The notes beneath the pieces were generated by a model. The model was not told the origin of the DNA and made no database searches. It worked only from the letters and a program-made list of their open reading frames with translations. A program made the position numbers and the translations under genes. Below are positions 10,541-21,064 of a DNA stretch of 64,000 bases, piece after piece (the first letter of the stretch is position 1; each line of letters begins with the position of its first letter). The DNA comes from Choristoneura fumiferana (Eukaryota > Arthropoda > Insecta > Lepidoptera > Tortricidae). The DNA is taken from contig NC_133491.1 in NCBI RefSeq assembly GCF_025370935.1, forward strand, positions 3,064,960-3,128,959, read 5' to 3'.

Positions 10541-11200
10541 AAAAATTAATTGGGTTGGCAAACGGTTATTGTTTAAATTAATTAGTCTCATTTTGAAGAT
10601 TTAATTTAATTTACTAGATATTAGTATTACTGATGAGATGCTATAAGGTAAAAGGGTTTAGTAATGTTTTCTTTTTAGTTTGTTTTGTTAAATAAGGAAC
10701 AGTGAAACATCCCACTGTTGGGCTCATATTAGTCGTTGTTCAAATCAGTGAACAATTATTATTAATATTATTGCTGTGCATAAGAATATATATATATATA
10801 CACAGGTGTACAGGGTGTCTGAATTTTTCTATATATTTTTTGTGTTATTTCCGCCTCCTAAAAAAAAAATCTGTTCAAAAGTTTAACGCAGGAATGTACC
10901 GGGCGGTTACCTTCTAAGGTTTATGTTGTATTAACGCTTCAGCACATTTGATGATACAATTCTCTATCTTATTTAAATATTAAGTTCTTCTAATTATTAA
11001 GTATTTGTAGGTAATAGCTTTATTTCCAATTAGTGGGCGCACACTATAATTGCTAAAATTGTTGCTATTCTTTGGAGTCTACCTCTGGTGCGTGGGTTTA
11101 GTCACTCTTGAATAAGTGAGTTATCTAAAGCTACCTACCCACAATTTTTTTTTATCTTTAATATTTGTTTAACAACTACTTACAAACACTGATAGTAACC
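10541..11200 (+). other. retrotransposon leader
   Basis: About 660 bp between the primer-binding site and the gag ATG, without a conserved open frame. It contains an AT microsatellite at 10788-10800. Confidence 0.6.
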
Positions 11201-12672
11201 ATGGATCCCAATCTTTTGCTTAAAGATGAATTAGAATACGAGCTGGAATGTCGAGGTATTAAGATTAAGAGCACAGCACCGATTATGAAAAAATTGTTAA
11301 AGGAGTTAATGTCAAGTGAGCAGTCGGGGGATTCTCATATGACATTAAAATACCGCAGCACAGGGCACAAAAACTTGATTTTGAATTTGAGATTTGTTCG
11401 GCAAAGCTAAACACGTTGTCGAATTATGTTTCGGAGATAGTAGGTAAACCAGATAAAGCATTATTTAAAAGATTAATTTCCAGACTGCATCATGTTGAAA
11501 ATAGGTTGGATTTAATTAAGCATGACACAGAAGACCAGGATATCAGGAAAAATGGTTTAATACAACAATGTCAACTGCTATTAGATAAGCTTGTAGAACA
11601 GGATGATTTAGAGGAGGATGAGCATTTAACTGCGGATGACAAGCAATTACTACATGAAACTTTAGGTAATTTAGGAGATAAGATTATTAGTAGATTAGAG
11701 TCTAAAGAGGCTACACCGGGACCGTCAAATGAGGGGCAACACACTTTAAAAGGTTCAAAAACACAGAACGTTGAGGGAAATAGAGGTGTCAGCTTTATGA
11801 CAGGACAGTGGGAAGGCGAAAGGGAAAGCCGGGGTAAGTTACTAAGGACTTCAACTGTCGAAGAGGACCTTATGAGACGGAAGTTAGTTCCAATTTATCA
11901 ATGGGGTATAAGGTTTTCTGGAAGTAACAATTTGAGTGTAAATGCATTTTTAGAACGTGTGTCTGAACTCAAAGATGCTAGAAACGCTACGGATTATGAT
12001 CTATGGCGTTATGCCATAGATTTCTTTGAAGGCGAAGCTCTAATCTGGTATAGAGCAAATAAAGAATACGCCAATAATTGGGACGAGTTAGTAATTTTGC
12101 TTAGACGAACCTTCCAGAAGCCTTTCTATCAAGAAGAACTATTAGCAGAGATTAACGCAAGGACTCAGGGTAGTGATGAGTCTGTCATAATTTACATAGC
12201 AGTCATGCAAAATATGTTCAATAGGCTTCCGGTTAAGGTAACTGAAAGGGAAAAATTAACAATAATTTTAAAAAATTTGCAACCTTATTATCAAAGAGCG
12301 GTGTGCAGAGACGAGTTTTGCTCAGTCCCAGATTTGATAAATGTACTCAGGCTTATTGAAAGAACCAAGGTCAATTGTGACAACTTTCAGAAACCAAGAG
12401 CATGTAGGAATTCCTTAGAACTCGATTTAGCGTATAATGTTGCCTTCAGTAACGCTGGTAATCAGGACATTGAAAATATTGATGAGGTCCAGGTCCTCAC
12501 AAACAAAGTAAAGCGATGTTGGAATTGCCGTGAAAGAGGACATTTATTCAGAGAGTGTAATACACCTAAACAACGGCTCTTTTGTTTTAAATGTGGGCGA
12601 TTTGGGGTCACATCTAGAGACTGCGAGTGTGCGGGAAACCAGCAAGGGAGGAGCGACAACCCTGCCAATTAG
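11201..12672 (+). pseudogene. gag: Ty3/gypsy Gag, one frameshift
   Basis: The ATG at 11201 (CC ATG G context) opens Gag. The frame closes at 11410, while the rest of Gag continues one base back in phase from about 11350 to the TAG at 12670. This is consistent with a single-base loss between roughly 11340 and 11400. The long part has coiled-coil-like N-terminal helices, a capsid-like region (about 11890-12380) and two zinc knuckles near 12515-12625. One is canonical (CWNCRERGHLFREC). The other (CFKCGRFGVTSRDC) has Val in place of His, as does the unrelated gypsy copy at 8.2 kb, so this looks like a lineage trait and not damage. With the break this copy should not make full Gag, although the LTRs are nearly identical; a sequencing error is possible. 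Confidence 0.85.
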
Positions 12673-15600
12673 ACTTCTCCCTAAATAATAATAGTGATGA
12701 GTGGCAGGAATGGCTAGGTGTAATCTCAAGATATTTTTCTCACACAGATGCAGAGATCTGTCCAGTATTAATTAATAAGTTTAATGACAATAGGTCTTAT
12801 ATAAGGATTAGTATTTTAGACAACCATGTGGTTGGTCTTCTTGATTCGGGGGCTAATCGTACAGTAATTAATACAGAGTTTGCCAAACTTTTAACCTCCA
12901 TAGGCTTACGAGGTATGAAAATCAAACGATTTCAAGTGGCAACAGCAGACGGGGCGTCTCATGATATAAACGAAATTTTTGATATGCCAGTGGCGATGGA
13001 TGGTCAATTTAAGGTTATTCCGGCCATCGTTATGCCAAAGTTGAATCAGCAGTTGATCTTAGGGAAGGATTTTTTTGATGATTTTGGTATATCTTTGCAT
13101 TTTAAGCGTCAAGCTAGTAATAATTTTCAGTTGAATCAGTTGTCAGTTAGGGAACCGGCTATAGTGTCAAGGGATGATTTAACCGAGGAACAAACTAGTC
13201 AACTTACAGACCTAATCGGGAAAATTAGGACCAGCATCGGTAATGGGTTAGGTAGAACAGACATATTAAGGCATAACATAGATACTGGAGAAAATAAACC
13301 TGTTCACCAAAAGCAATACAACTTTTCTCCGGTGATTAAATCTGAAATTACTAAGGAGCTTGATAAAATGTTACTGAATGATGTAGTAGAACCTTCACAT
13401 AGTGCTTGGTGTTCCCCAGTGTTATTGGTTAAAAAGCCGAATGGAGACAATCGACTGTGTTTGGACAGCAGACAACTTAACAGGGTTACCAAGAGGGATA
13501 CCTATCCTCTACCCAGAGTTTCTACGGTTATTGATAATCTTCGTAATGCCAGATTCTTAACTACAGTCGATCTGAATTCGGCTTTTTGGCAAATCCCACT
13601 GGAAGATAGTAGTAAAGAGAAGACAGCATTTGCTGTACCGGGAAGGGGACTTTTCCATTTTAAAGTAATGCCATTCGGATTAGTAAATGCTTCTCAAACT
13701 CAGCAGAGATTGATGGACCTTTTGTTCCGTTCAGATGAAGATAAAGTCTGGGCATATTTGGACGACATAGTGATCTGCTCTTCGACTTTTGAGGAACACA
13801 TCACCTTAATAGAGAAAGTCATGATCATTTTGAAAGAAGCAAAGCTAACTATAAATGTGGATAAGTGCAAATTCGCCAGGGCAAGTTTAAAATATTTGGG
13901 TTACATTATTGACAAAAACGGCCTAAGAACAGATTCAGAGAAAGTAGCGGCAATTATTAACTTTCCTAGGCCACGAAATTACACTGAATTGAAAAGATTT
14001 ATTGGTCTGGCCAGCTGGTACCGAAGATTCGTAAAAAACTTTTCCTTAATTGCAGCTCCACTTCATGACCTCACCAAAGGAAAGAAAAAGAAAAGATTAA
14101 TCTGGACCAGCGAAGCTGATTTGGCATTTGTGAAGTTAAAGACACTACTAACATCAACCCCAGTGATCGCATGTCCTGATTATTCTAGGCCATTCATTAT
14201 TCAGTGTGATGCATCGAATAATGGAATAGGTGCAGTTCTGTGTCAGAAAAATGAGGAGGGGGAGCAGCCCATTGCATATTTAAGTAGGAAGTTAAATGAT
14301 AGAGAACGGAGATATTCAACGTCCGAAAGAGAGTTACTGAGCATCGTTCATGCTATAGAAAAGTTTAGGCCATATATCGACGGTGTACACTTCACAGTAG
14401 TGACAGATCATAGTGCGCTGCAGTGGTTGCATAAAACAAAAGACCCACACGGACGATTGGCCAGATGGGCAATGAAACTGCAATCATTCAGTTATGACAT
14501 TGTTCATAGGCCAGGAAAGTTGCACACGGTACCAGATGCGCTATCCCGAGGCGTGGAAAACGAGGCCAGTCTAGAAATATATATGATAGATGTTTTGGAA
14601 AAATACAAGGATGAATGGTATAAAAACAAAGTTAAGGAGGTATTGGAACAGAATAAGGAGTCCGAGTGGAAGGTTGCAAATAATTTACTGTACAAAAAGT
14701 CTTTACTCCGCCAATTCCCCAATATTGAAGACAACTGGAAGCTTTATGTGCCAGAAACATTAAGACTCAAGGTTCTAAAAGAATGCCATGATGACATTAC
14801 AGGAGGCCATTTGGGCGTTCGAAAAACCTTCTTTAAAATTAAACAGAGATACTTTTGGCCCAACTTGCTTCCGGACGTGAAGCAGTACGTACAGAAATGT
14901 GAATGTTGTGCCAAGTATAAGGTACCACAACAGGCACGTATTGGATTTATGGGACAACACAGAGAAGTACAGTATCCATGGCAGATAGTATCTTTAGACT
15001 TAATGGGACCTTTTCCGAAAAGTAAAAATTGCAACACCATGCTATTAGTTATAACATGTTGGTTCAGCAAATTTGTATTACTGTTTCCGTTAAGAACAGG
15101 AAAAGCTGATAAAATATGTGATATTGTCGAAAAACAATTCCTACTGTTTGGTGCTCCTCAGGCAATTATTTGTGATAACGGCAAACAATTTAATTCACAG
15201 CTCTTTAAGGACATAGCTTGGAAATACAATTGCAAACTGTGGTTCACTCCCAACTATCATCCTCAAGGAAATCCGACAGAGCGCGTAAATCGTGTTATAG
15301 GTACAATGATTGCAACGTACATGAAGCCAGGAAAACACAATACGTGGGATACCCATTTGCCAGAGATAGGGAACGCCATTAGAACAGCTGTACATGAAAC
15401 GACGGGTTATACGCCGTCTTACTTATTTTTTGGTAGGGAAACCACAGTGCCGAACTTGTCACGACCAGGGGCTGTACAAACAGCACATAGCCCCACCGAT
15501 AAATACCAAGTAAATGTCACGGAGTATATTAAGCAGGTAGAATCAAGAAAAAATAATTATAGTAAGGTACAGGAACGCTTACGAGCTGCTCATGTACAAA

Positions 15601-15839
15601 GTAGTAAGTACTACAACAATAAACGTAGGTTAGGTAACAACTTTAGGGTAGGAGATACAGTCTGGAAAAGAACTAAGTTTCTCTCTAGTGCTCCTAACAA
15701 GTTCATGGCGAAACTAGCTCCGAAATATGAGAAGGCAATAATTATTGGTAAAGTTTCGAATAATATCTTTCGTTTAAACAACGCTTGTGGCAAATTGTTA
15801 GGTAATTGGCATGTCAAAGATCTGAAACCATTCGTGTAA
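12627..15839 (+). CDS. pol: Ty3/gypsy Pol: protease, reverse transcriptase, RNase H, integrase
   Basis: One intact frame of about 1070 codons, probably reached from gag by -1 frameshifting. No ATG is needed at its 5' end. Domains in order: aspartic protease with LLDSGA (near 12840); reverse transcriptase with YLDD at 13755-13766; RNase H with QCDAS, SERELL and VTDHSALQWL (14200-14430); integrase zinc region with two His and the CECCAKYK pair (14785-14920); and integrase catalytic D, D and E at SLDLMG, ICDNG and NPTERVN (about 14990-15290). The last 100 residues have the GDTVWKR and WHVKDLKPF features of gypsy integrases. No chromodomain and no envelope frame is seen. All catalytic residues that I can check are present, so pol of this copy looks functional while gag does not. 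Confidence 0.93.
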   Translation: MCGKPAREERQPCQLDFSLNNNSDEWQEWLGVISRYFSHTDAEICPVLINKFNDNRSYIRISILDNHVVGLLDSGANRTVINTEFAKLLTSIGLRGMKIKRFQVATADGASHDINEIFDMPVAMDGQFKVIPAIVMPKLNQQLILGKDFFDDFGISLHFKRQASNNFQLNQLSVREPAIVSRDDLTEEQTSQLTDLIGKIRTSIGNGLGRTDILRHNIDTGENKPVHQKQYNFSPVIKSEITKELDKMLLNDVVEPSHSAWCSPVLLVKKPNGDNRLCLDSRQLNRVTKRDTYPLPRVSTVIDNLRNARFLTTVDLNSAFWQIPLEDSSKEKTAFAVPGRGLFHFKVMPFGLVNASQTQQRLMDLLFRSDEDKVWAYLDDIVICSSTFEEHITLIEKVMIILKEAKLTINVDKCKFARASLKYLGYIIDKNGLRTDSEKVAAIINFPRPRNYTELKRFIGLASWYRRFVKNFSLIAAPLHDLTKGKKKKRLIWTSEADLAFVKLKTLLTSTPVIACPDYSRPFIIQCDASNNGIGAVLCQKNEEGEQPIAYLSRKLNDRERRYSTSERELLSIVHAIEKFRPYIDGVHFTVVTDHSALQWLHKTKDPHGRLARWAMKLQSFSYDIVHRPGKLHTVPDALSRGVENEASLEIYMIDVLEKYKDEWYKNKVKEVLEQNKESEWKVANNLLYKKSLLRQFPNIEDNWKLYVPETLRLKVLKECHDDITGGHLGVRKTFFKIKQRYFWPNLLPDVKQYVQKCECCAKYKVPQQARIGFMGQHREVQYPWQIVSLDLMGPFPKSKNCNTMLLVITCWFSKFVLLFPLRTGKADKICDIVEKQFLLFGAPQAIICDNGKQFNSQLFKDIAWKYNCKLWFTPNYHPQGNPTERVNRVIGTMIATYMKPGKHNTWDTHLPEIGNAIRTAVHETTGYTPSYLFFGRETTVPNLSRPGAVQTAHSPTDKYQVNVTEYIKQVESRKNNYSKVQERLRAAHVQSSKYYNNKRRLGNNFRVGDTVWKRTKFLSSAPNKFMAKLAPKYEKAIIIGKVSNNIFRLNNACGKLLGNWHVKDLKPFV
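12633..12708 (+). promoter_or_regulatory. -1 ribosomal frameshift site with predicted H-type pseudoknot
   Basis: Gag and pol overlap in the -1 relation at 12618-12672. The heptamer G GGA AAC (12633-12639) is in Gag phase and fits X XXY YYZ. Five bases later AGGGAGGA (12645-12652) can pair with TTCTCCCT (12675-12682; one G-U pair). CCTGCCA in that loop (12661-12667) can pair with TGGCAGG (12702-12708). Spacing and order match an H-type pseudoknot. The pairing was done by eye. Confidence 0.75.
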
Positions 15840-15870
15840 AAAAAAAAAAAAAAAAAAATTTTTTTTTCTT

Positions 15871-15881
15871 GAGGGAGGAGG
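15871..15881 (+). promoter_or_regulatory. polypurine tract
   Basis: GAGGGAGGAGG lies four bases before the 3' LTR, after an A22/T10 run that begins at the pol stop codon. Position and composition fit the plus-strand primer. Confidence 0.75.
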
Positions 15882-15885
15882 TATA

Positions 15886-16658
15886 TGTCATAGCCAGTTT
15901 TGAAACGCCTAGTGACAATGACAAGGCAATGTCATGACGTCACTATCTTGGTTGGAAACTCATCGTCGTATTTCGAGCACAGCGTAACTAGCTGGATGGT
16001 GCAGGGGCAGCAAAGGGCGCCTAGAGAACACACTGTTCACGGTTCAAATCTCACGTGGTGAGATCAATCTTTTTCTATTTACAAGTGAAATCATTAATAG
16101 TAAGGTAAATTGGGTAGCCGAAAATAATTATTAAGATAATAATGAAACTAGTTTAAAAACAGGCATTGCGTTTCTCGTCTGAGGCTAAAGGCGGACGCGG
16201 GTCGCACGGTGTACCTTGTATTGGAAATGTACCCGACATATTAAATAAACACATTAATTCCAGTTATTAAGTTAATTTAAATTTAATAAGTTTTATCGTT
16301 TTTGGTGTTTGTGACAAAGGGGTAAGTTATACGCTTTTACAATCTTTGGTCTCAATTGCCTTTAATCCAATAGACATTTGTGAGTCACCAACGCTCGTTT
16401 GTTTTAGCGTTAAGACATGCCCTTTGGAATTCGGACATAGTTTTGCTTGGCTCTGAGTGGATGTAAAACGCTAGCCGTGGTGCTTGGATAGGCAGGGATC
16501 CCTGACACGATCAAAACCCCTCCTGGCGCTCAACTGCTTTAGCGATAAGTACCTAGGTTAAGTTAGTGTTAAGATTTAAATAATTGTAACCGTAAATATA
16601 GGGTGTCTTTTAACTAAAGTATATTTGTTTTCTTGGATCCGTAGGTCAACCCATAACA
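15886..16658 (+). repeat. 3' LTR
   Basis: Begins TGTCATAGCC and ends ATAACA. It is 773 bp, identical to the 5' LTR except for one C/T change in the A-box-like motif (16000) and one extra T near 16444. Confidence 0.93.
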
Positions 16659-16800
16659 ATATATATATTTTTTTTGTAGTTTAATATATTTTCCCTTCTA
16701 CCCAATGTGTGTTTTATTTTTCCATTAGTTAGCTTAATCTATTTTGATCTTTCCAGACGAACAATTTCCTTCTCTCCGCTATGAAATATATGAAATGTAT
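16659..16800 (+). repeat. FPCL copy B, part beyond the gypsy insertion
   Basis: TTTAATATATTTTCCC, a TTTCCAG acceptor and CAATTTCCTTCTCTCCGCTA match 3090-3185 of copy A, picking up where the sequence before the 5' LTR stopped. The DEQFPSLRYE frame then continues without resemblance. 16800-17140 shows nothing recognisable. Confidence 0.55.
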
Positions 16801-17140
16801 ATAAGGCTATGCCTAAGTCAGTGCATATTATCAAGTTTTCTCTCCAACACTAGCAGTAACCACAGTAACCAAATACTGTTTGAACAAGTTCGATTCTTTT
16901 GGCAAACCAACAACCACATTCTTTGACTTTCTCTAACCTGTTCTGCATTCCGGCCACTGCTTTTGCAGATCGACCCCAGTGTTAATAACCACTTTATACT
17001 AAAATGGAAATTTCAAATGGAAAAATTAACTTCATCCAGAATCATCCGTGCTTCTTAGTTCGAAATTCAAAAAATTTTTTCACCAACCGAGCGAGTCTCT
17101 TAAAAATTGTTTGTGCTATACCCGTACTATTTTTGTAAAA

Positions 17141-17539
17141 ATGCCGTTTGAAGATCACATATTGCATTTTCCCTGCCTCTTCGACCAAACAAGCATTAAT
17201 TTCCGGGACAGAACCCTGAAGCGTCGTGAATTAGAAATGTTGATGATACGATTAAAAAATCTCGGGGCCGAGCAGCTTAACTTAGTAGATGTGAAGAGAA
17301 AGGTGCGGAATTATCAGGCCGTGCTTAGGCGAGCCGGCCGCCGTTTGGATCGCGTAAGTAACTTAATCATTATCGCATTCAGTTATGTTGTTTGTTGTGT
17401 AATTTGCCCCGTCCACATATCAGTATTTTTATTGTCCCTTTATTCCTTACCCTTTTAGCTAGCACGCCCTGATAACAATTCCCGCGCCTCTTCCCCGGAT
17501 CTCATCATCATAGATGATTACGAGGACGATTACGACCTA
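17141..17539 (+). CDS. FPCL-family exons 1 and 2 (copy C), hypothetical protein
   Basis: ATG at 17141 (AAAAATG context) opens a 71-codon exon ending CGC|GTAAGT at 17353. It contains FPCLFDQ, NFRDRTLKRRE and a strongly basic end with RRAGRRLDR. A TTTTAG acceptor starts a second phase-0 exon (17459-17539) ending in an acidic IDDYEDDYDL tract and a GTAAGT donor. Both exons are clean and this is the best-preserved 5' end of the family. No later exon is seen: at 17708 an RTE tail begins. A basic N-terminal domain plus an acidic patch might bind nucleic acid, but that is only inference. Confidence 0.5.
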
Positions 17540-17707
17540 GTAAGTTCTATCAACGTCTTCCCCTTTCCTTCTCGCCATAGATTCGGAAAATTAAGTTAAT
17601 TTGTATCTCGGTCATTATTTTAGCTGGAACCTTTTAATTTGCACCGGGCTGAGACCCCCCCCCTTCTTTTAGTTGATTTGTTAAAAAAAAAAATTAATTA
17701 CACTTCA

Positions 17708-17850
17708 TCATCATCATCTCAGCCGTAGGACGTCCACTGTTGGACATAGGCCTCCCCCACCGACCTCCAGTTGCTTCGGTTGGCAGCGGCCTGCATCCAC
17801 CGTGAACCTGCGGCTTTAACCAGGTCATCCGTCCATAATCCGTCCGTAAT
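17708..17850 (-). repeat. RTE-type LINE 3' fragment
   Basis: CATCATCATCATC, then CCGTAGGACGTCCACTG and GGACATAGGCCTCCCCC: the reverse complement of the RTE ORF2 tail seen at 31.84-32.10 kb. Confidence 0.7.
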
Positions 17851-18231
17851 TACACCTATTATATATTTACTTTTAATGATTTATTTAAAAAGAAGGGCAG
17901 CGCTAGGAGACAAGCTCAAAAAAGACCGAAGCTGCAAAACATCACGCATAAAGGGTAACCCCTCCCTAAAAGATGGCAGTCAAAGCCACAGAAGCGGTCA
18001 ACAAAAGATCTCCGACCCACTCTTTTATCGCAGGGCAAAAGATAGGCAGCCCGTAGTCGTAAGTCATGCATGCGTCAGGTCAGGCAACGCACACTAGGCA
18101 ACCAATTAGAATAAGTTAGATGTATAGAGACGGGCGAGGGTCGGCCAATGAAGTAACCAATAGGGAAAAACAACAAAACGACCGACCCAAGCACCCCACG
18201 GTGTCTAACAGGAGAATGCATGTTTCTCTCC

Positions 18232-19126
18232 CTGGCCACAGACAATTTAGCAGCAAGAGGAAGTGTCCCAGCAGAATGTCGGCATTTGATTCCTTTTGCT
18301 TAGTTAATGGATAAACTTTTCGATAGCTTTAATACGTCTAATACGTTAATGGGAAGAAGTACAGAGCAGCTGTAAAGAGTGGCACCTCGAGTTATGGCAA
18401 GAGGAATTAACAATGTTAAAAACTGTTATATTTATGGTTATAAGAAATAATATTCGTAAAATTGAACGATATACATGTACCGTCTATAAATAATTGAAGG
18501 TTTTAAATAAATTTGTAAACTTTTGCACCAACAATATTCAATTGATGCACTGCTTACACGTACTTAACATAATCAAGACCAACTTGAATTTTTTTTCGAG
18601 AGTATTAGAAGTTTAGGTGCTCGAAATATGGGGTCCCCATTGCATTGGGTTGGAGCCTTGGAGAAAGCATTTAAACACTTGCTAAATAATTTTAGCAGCA
18701 ATCAATCTATTAATTCGAATTATGAAAAGGATATAAACCATTGCTTACAGTCACTGTCTTCCTTCATAAAAAATAAAGAGAAAGTCGCCACCTCGCAGAC
18801 CCAAAACACTGTTATTGATCAGCCTCTAGAAATAATGCAAAACGTAGTAAGTATTTCGAAACCAGGATCTGAGCAAAGAATTCATATGTCTGCGGGTAAT
18901 CATTGTCAAAATGTTTGCAGAAAATGCTCAAAGGGTGCAAAAGTTCCATAAACGTACTAAAAGTCAATTCAGATAGAGATGTGTACAAACATATCAGAGC
19001 CAAAGAATATACCAAAAACTAAAAGTGGCTTTGCTATCCGTCTGAAAGCTTAGTAGCTTAGTTTCATAAAATACAAGACAGCAACGTCAGCGTCTTCGAA
19101 CTACATAGTTAGCAGCAGCATAGTTA
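18232..19126 (+). pseudogene. P-element-like (THAP9-type) transposase fragment, copy 1
   Basis: About 895 bp almost the same as 29379-30269. Conceptual reading gives LMDKLFDSFN near 18305 and, near 18575, QDQLEFFFESIRSLGARN. This resembles the 'D-x-LE-FF-x-x-IR-x-x-GG-x-N' block of P-element and THAP9 transposases. An open 107-codon frame (18628-18951) continues with a Cys/His-poor tail. Stops (for example the TAG in front of LMDK) show that it is dead. The flanks 17850-18230 and 19127-19740 contain no clear gene. Confidence 0.55.
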
Positions 19127-19745
19127 GTTACTGATTCCCGGCCTTCCAGCAAATGGCTGAGGCGAGGCCCCGTGGGTAGTTTCTAAGCTCACAACCATGT
19201 AAAATATCCAAATCGCAAAATTTTTTGGGTTGCCATCTGAATCGCTATGGGTCTGATTCTTGACACCTGGAAGCAGGCTCAGAGTTGTTCGGGTAACAAC
19301 CACAGAAATGAAAGGGGCGCGAATCGGTTTTAGCCGGCAAAAGTCCGGAACTACTGGGCCCTCCATTCCCAGTGTACATGAGGATTTTTTCGGAACACAT
19401 CCCACAATGTAAAACAGATCACGGACCTCGCGTCTGTGGACCCTGTAAAAAAGGACGCTGAGACAGGAAAGCAGGGGCCTGACAGTTTAGTTTCATTCAT
19501 CGACGTTGTAGCGCTGCCATTTGTATGATATTATTACAATCTGTGGACCGCCGCCATTTCTTTGCTGTCATGTCCTTACCCGTCATTGTGTTTTAAACAT
19601 TGAGTTGAGTGCGGGTATTCTCTTGCGTTCTCCTTCCATTTTGGTCGAGTTGTAGTTCCATGAGTAGCCATCCTCCTCTGTATAACAATACAATACTCTA
19701 CTTGCGGTAGTGTTTAGTGCGAGTGATATACCAGTGACTTCCAAC

Positions 19746-20034
19746 ATGGCAAAATTCAAGTGTTGTGTTGTTGATTGTAATTCAACAAGTGCCACTCACA
19801 AACTATTTTGCATGCCCAAAAACGACTATTTACGTTATCTTTGGATGTCGTTGCTAGTACCGACTAGCCCTTATTTGCGGGCTTTAACCAAGAGTCAACT
19901 GTTGTTGAAACGCGTATGTAAAAGATATTTTGACCATACTCAGTTCGATCGAATAGGTGCGCGGATTCGATATTCGTATGCTTGCCTGTTCACGGAAAAG
20001 GAAATGGTTCATGGTGTACCACTCTTGTCTAAGG
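19746..20034 (+). CDS. THAP-domain exon
   Basis: ATG at 19746 opens a THAP-like zinc finger: MAKFKCCVVDCN, an LFCMPK stretch in place of the usual F-x-FP, a conserved Trp in YLWMSLL, then VCKRYF and the closing GVPLL. A normal THAP finger is C2CH with a C-x-x-H pair. Here the pair reads C-K-R-Y, so the last zinc ligand is Tyr. The exon ends AAG G|GTAAGT (phase 1). An exon-like frame downstream at 23705 needs phase 0, so an exon is missing or the gene has decayed. Between them lies a complete hAT element. It may derive from a P-like transposase, whose remains lie just upstream. Confidence 0.55.
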
Positions 20035-21064
20035 GTAAGTTTTTCTAACCTTTGCAATAATAGCTCCATGTTCAAAATTTTATTTAAATATAAATTTAAT
20101 GGAAAGAGACCCTTTAATAAATAAATGATTAAAAACACTTGGTCGTTTTATTTCATAACTTATAGGAGTATGAATAAAAATTAAATTAGTACAAGACATC
20201 CGTAACTCCCATTTATCGTAGAGCGCATCACTAGCATTGATTGGAGACTATCGATAATGATTATATCGACGTGTGGAAAGCCCTACGACTGTCAAACAAT
20301 AGGCTTGTGTAGTACATGTACTAAGAACGAAAAAGACTTTATTCCCGACACTGTACTAGAACGAACTATTCCGTAACGTTTCTGCTCTTTAGTACGTTTA
20401 GTTCAGTTCAAGCAAGCAGTGACACAGACAGCAAAACGATGCGATCCGTATCCGACCGAATGAAAGAAAAATGAATGACCGAGCGACAGCGACAAGGAAC
20501 AAAACCTCTGAATAGGAATTACGCGGGAGTAAGCGAGATGACACATTTTGAACAGTACTATGTTTTGATAGATAATGCGCGAGCGTGGTTGGTCTTTTTG
20601 GATTACGTTCGATAGGTGACTCTTACCGTTATATTATTTTCACTTCGTTTTATGGGCATTGGACTGTCAAATTTGATGCCTTGAAAATAGGGACGAATTT
20701 GCTAACTTCGCAAAGTTTAAAAACGATTATTGCAAAGCGGCAGTTTTGTGTGGTTTAATTTAAAATGGGTTCGTTTTTTTTCTGCGTCAAAGAAAGTTTA
20801 AATTCGTTGCGTTAAATGTGAATTATTGCTTATGTTTCAGACATTTTACTGTGAGTTTTTGATTTTATCGGTAATGGACGATACTTTATTAATTTTGTAA
20901 ATAGTGTAAATAATAAACTGTGGAGTGTCTATAATATGTTTGTAGTTTTAAATTTTGTTAGTGTATATATAGTGTAAATATTCGTTTGTACTTTAGGAAA
21001 AACTTTAAAATTAATGTAAATACTTAAATAGTGAAAATAATAACAAAAAGTTGAATATTTTAAA

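Larger units (their letters stand above)
9753..16658 (+). mobile_element. full-length Ty3/gypsy LTR retrotransposon, recent insertion
   Basis: The element is 6906 bp with 772- and 773-bp LTRs that differ by one substitution (9867 versus 16000) and one T in a homopolymer (near 10312 / 16441). It has a TG...CA boundary, primer-binding-like site, gag, pol and polypurine tract, and no env frame. It sits in an (AT)n target, so the 4-6 bp duplication (probably ATAT or longer) cannot be delimited exactly. It splits FPCL copy B: sequence homologous to copy A continues on both sides. LTR identity says that insertion was recent. Confidence 0.92.

Noticed and set aside
11340..11416. programmed frameshift inside gag
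   Set aside because: No slippery heptamer or stem at the junction, and an early gag shift is not known for this group; a base loss is simpler.
14504..15817. several minus-strand frames opposite gypsy pol
   Set aside because: Antisense shadows of a clearly coding plus strand.
9753..16658. endogenous retrovirus with envelope
   Set aside because: Between the pol stop (15839) and the 3' LTR there are only 46 bases, so no env exists.
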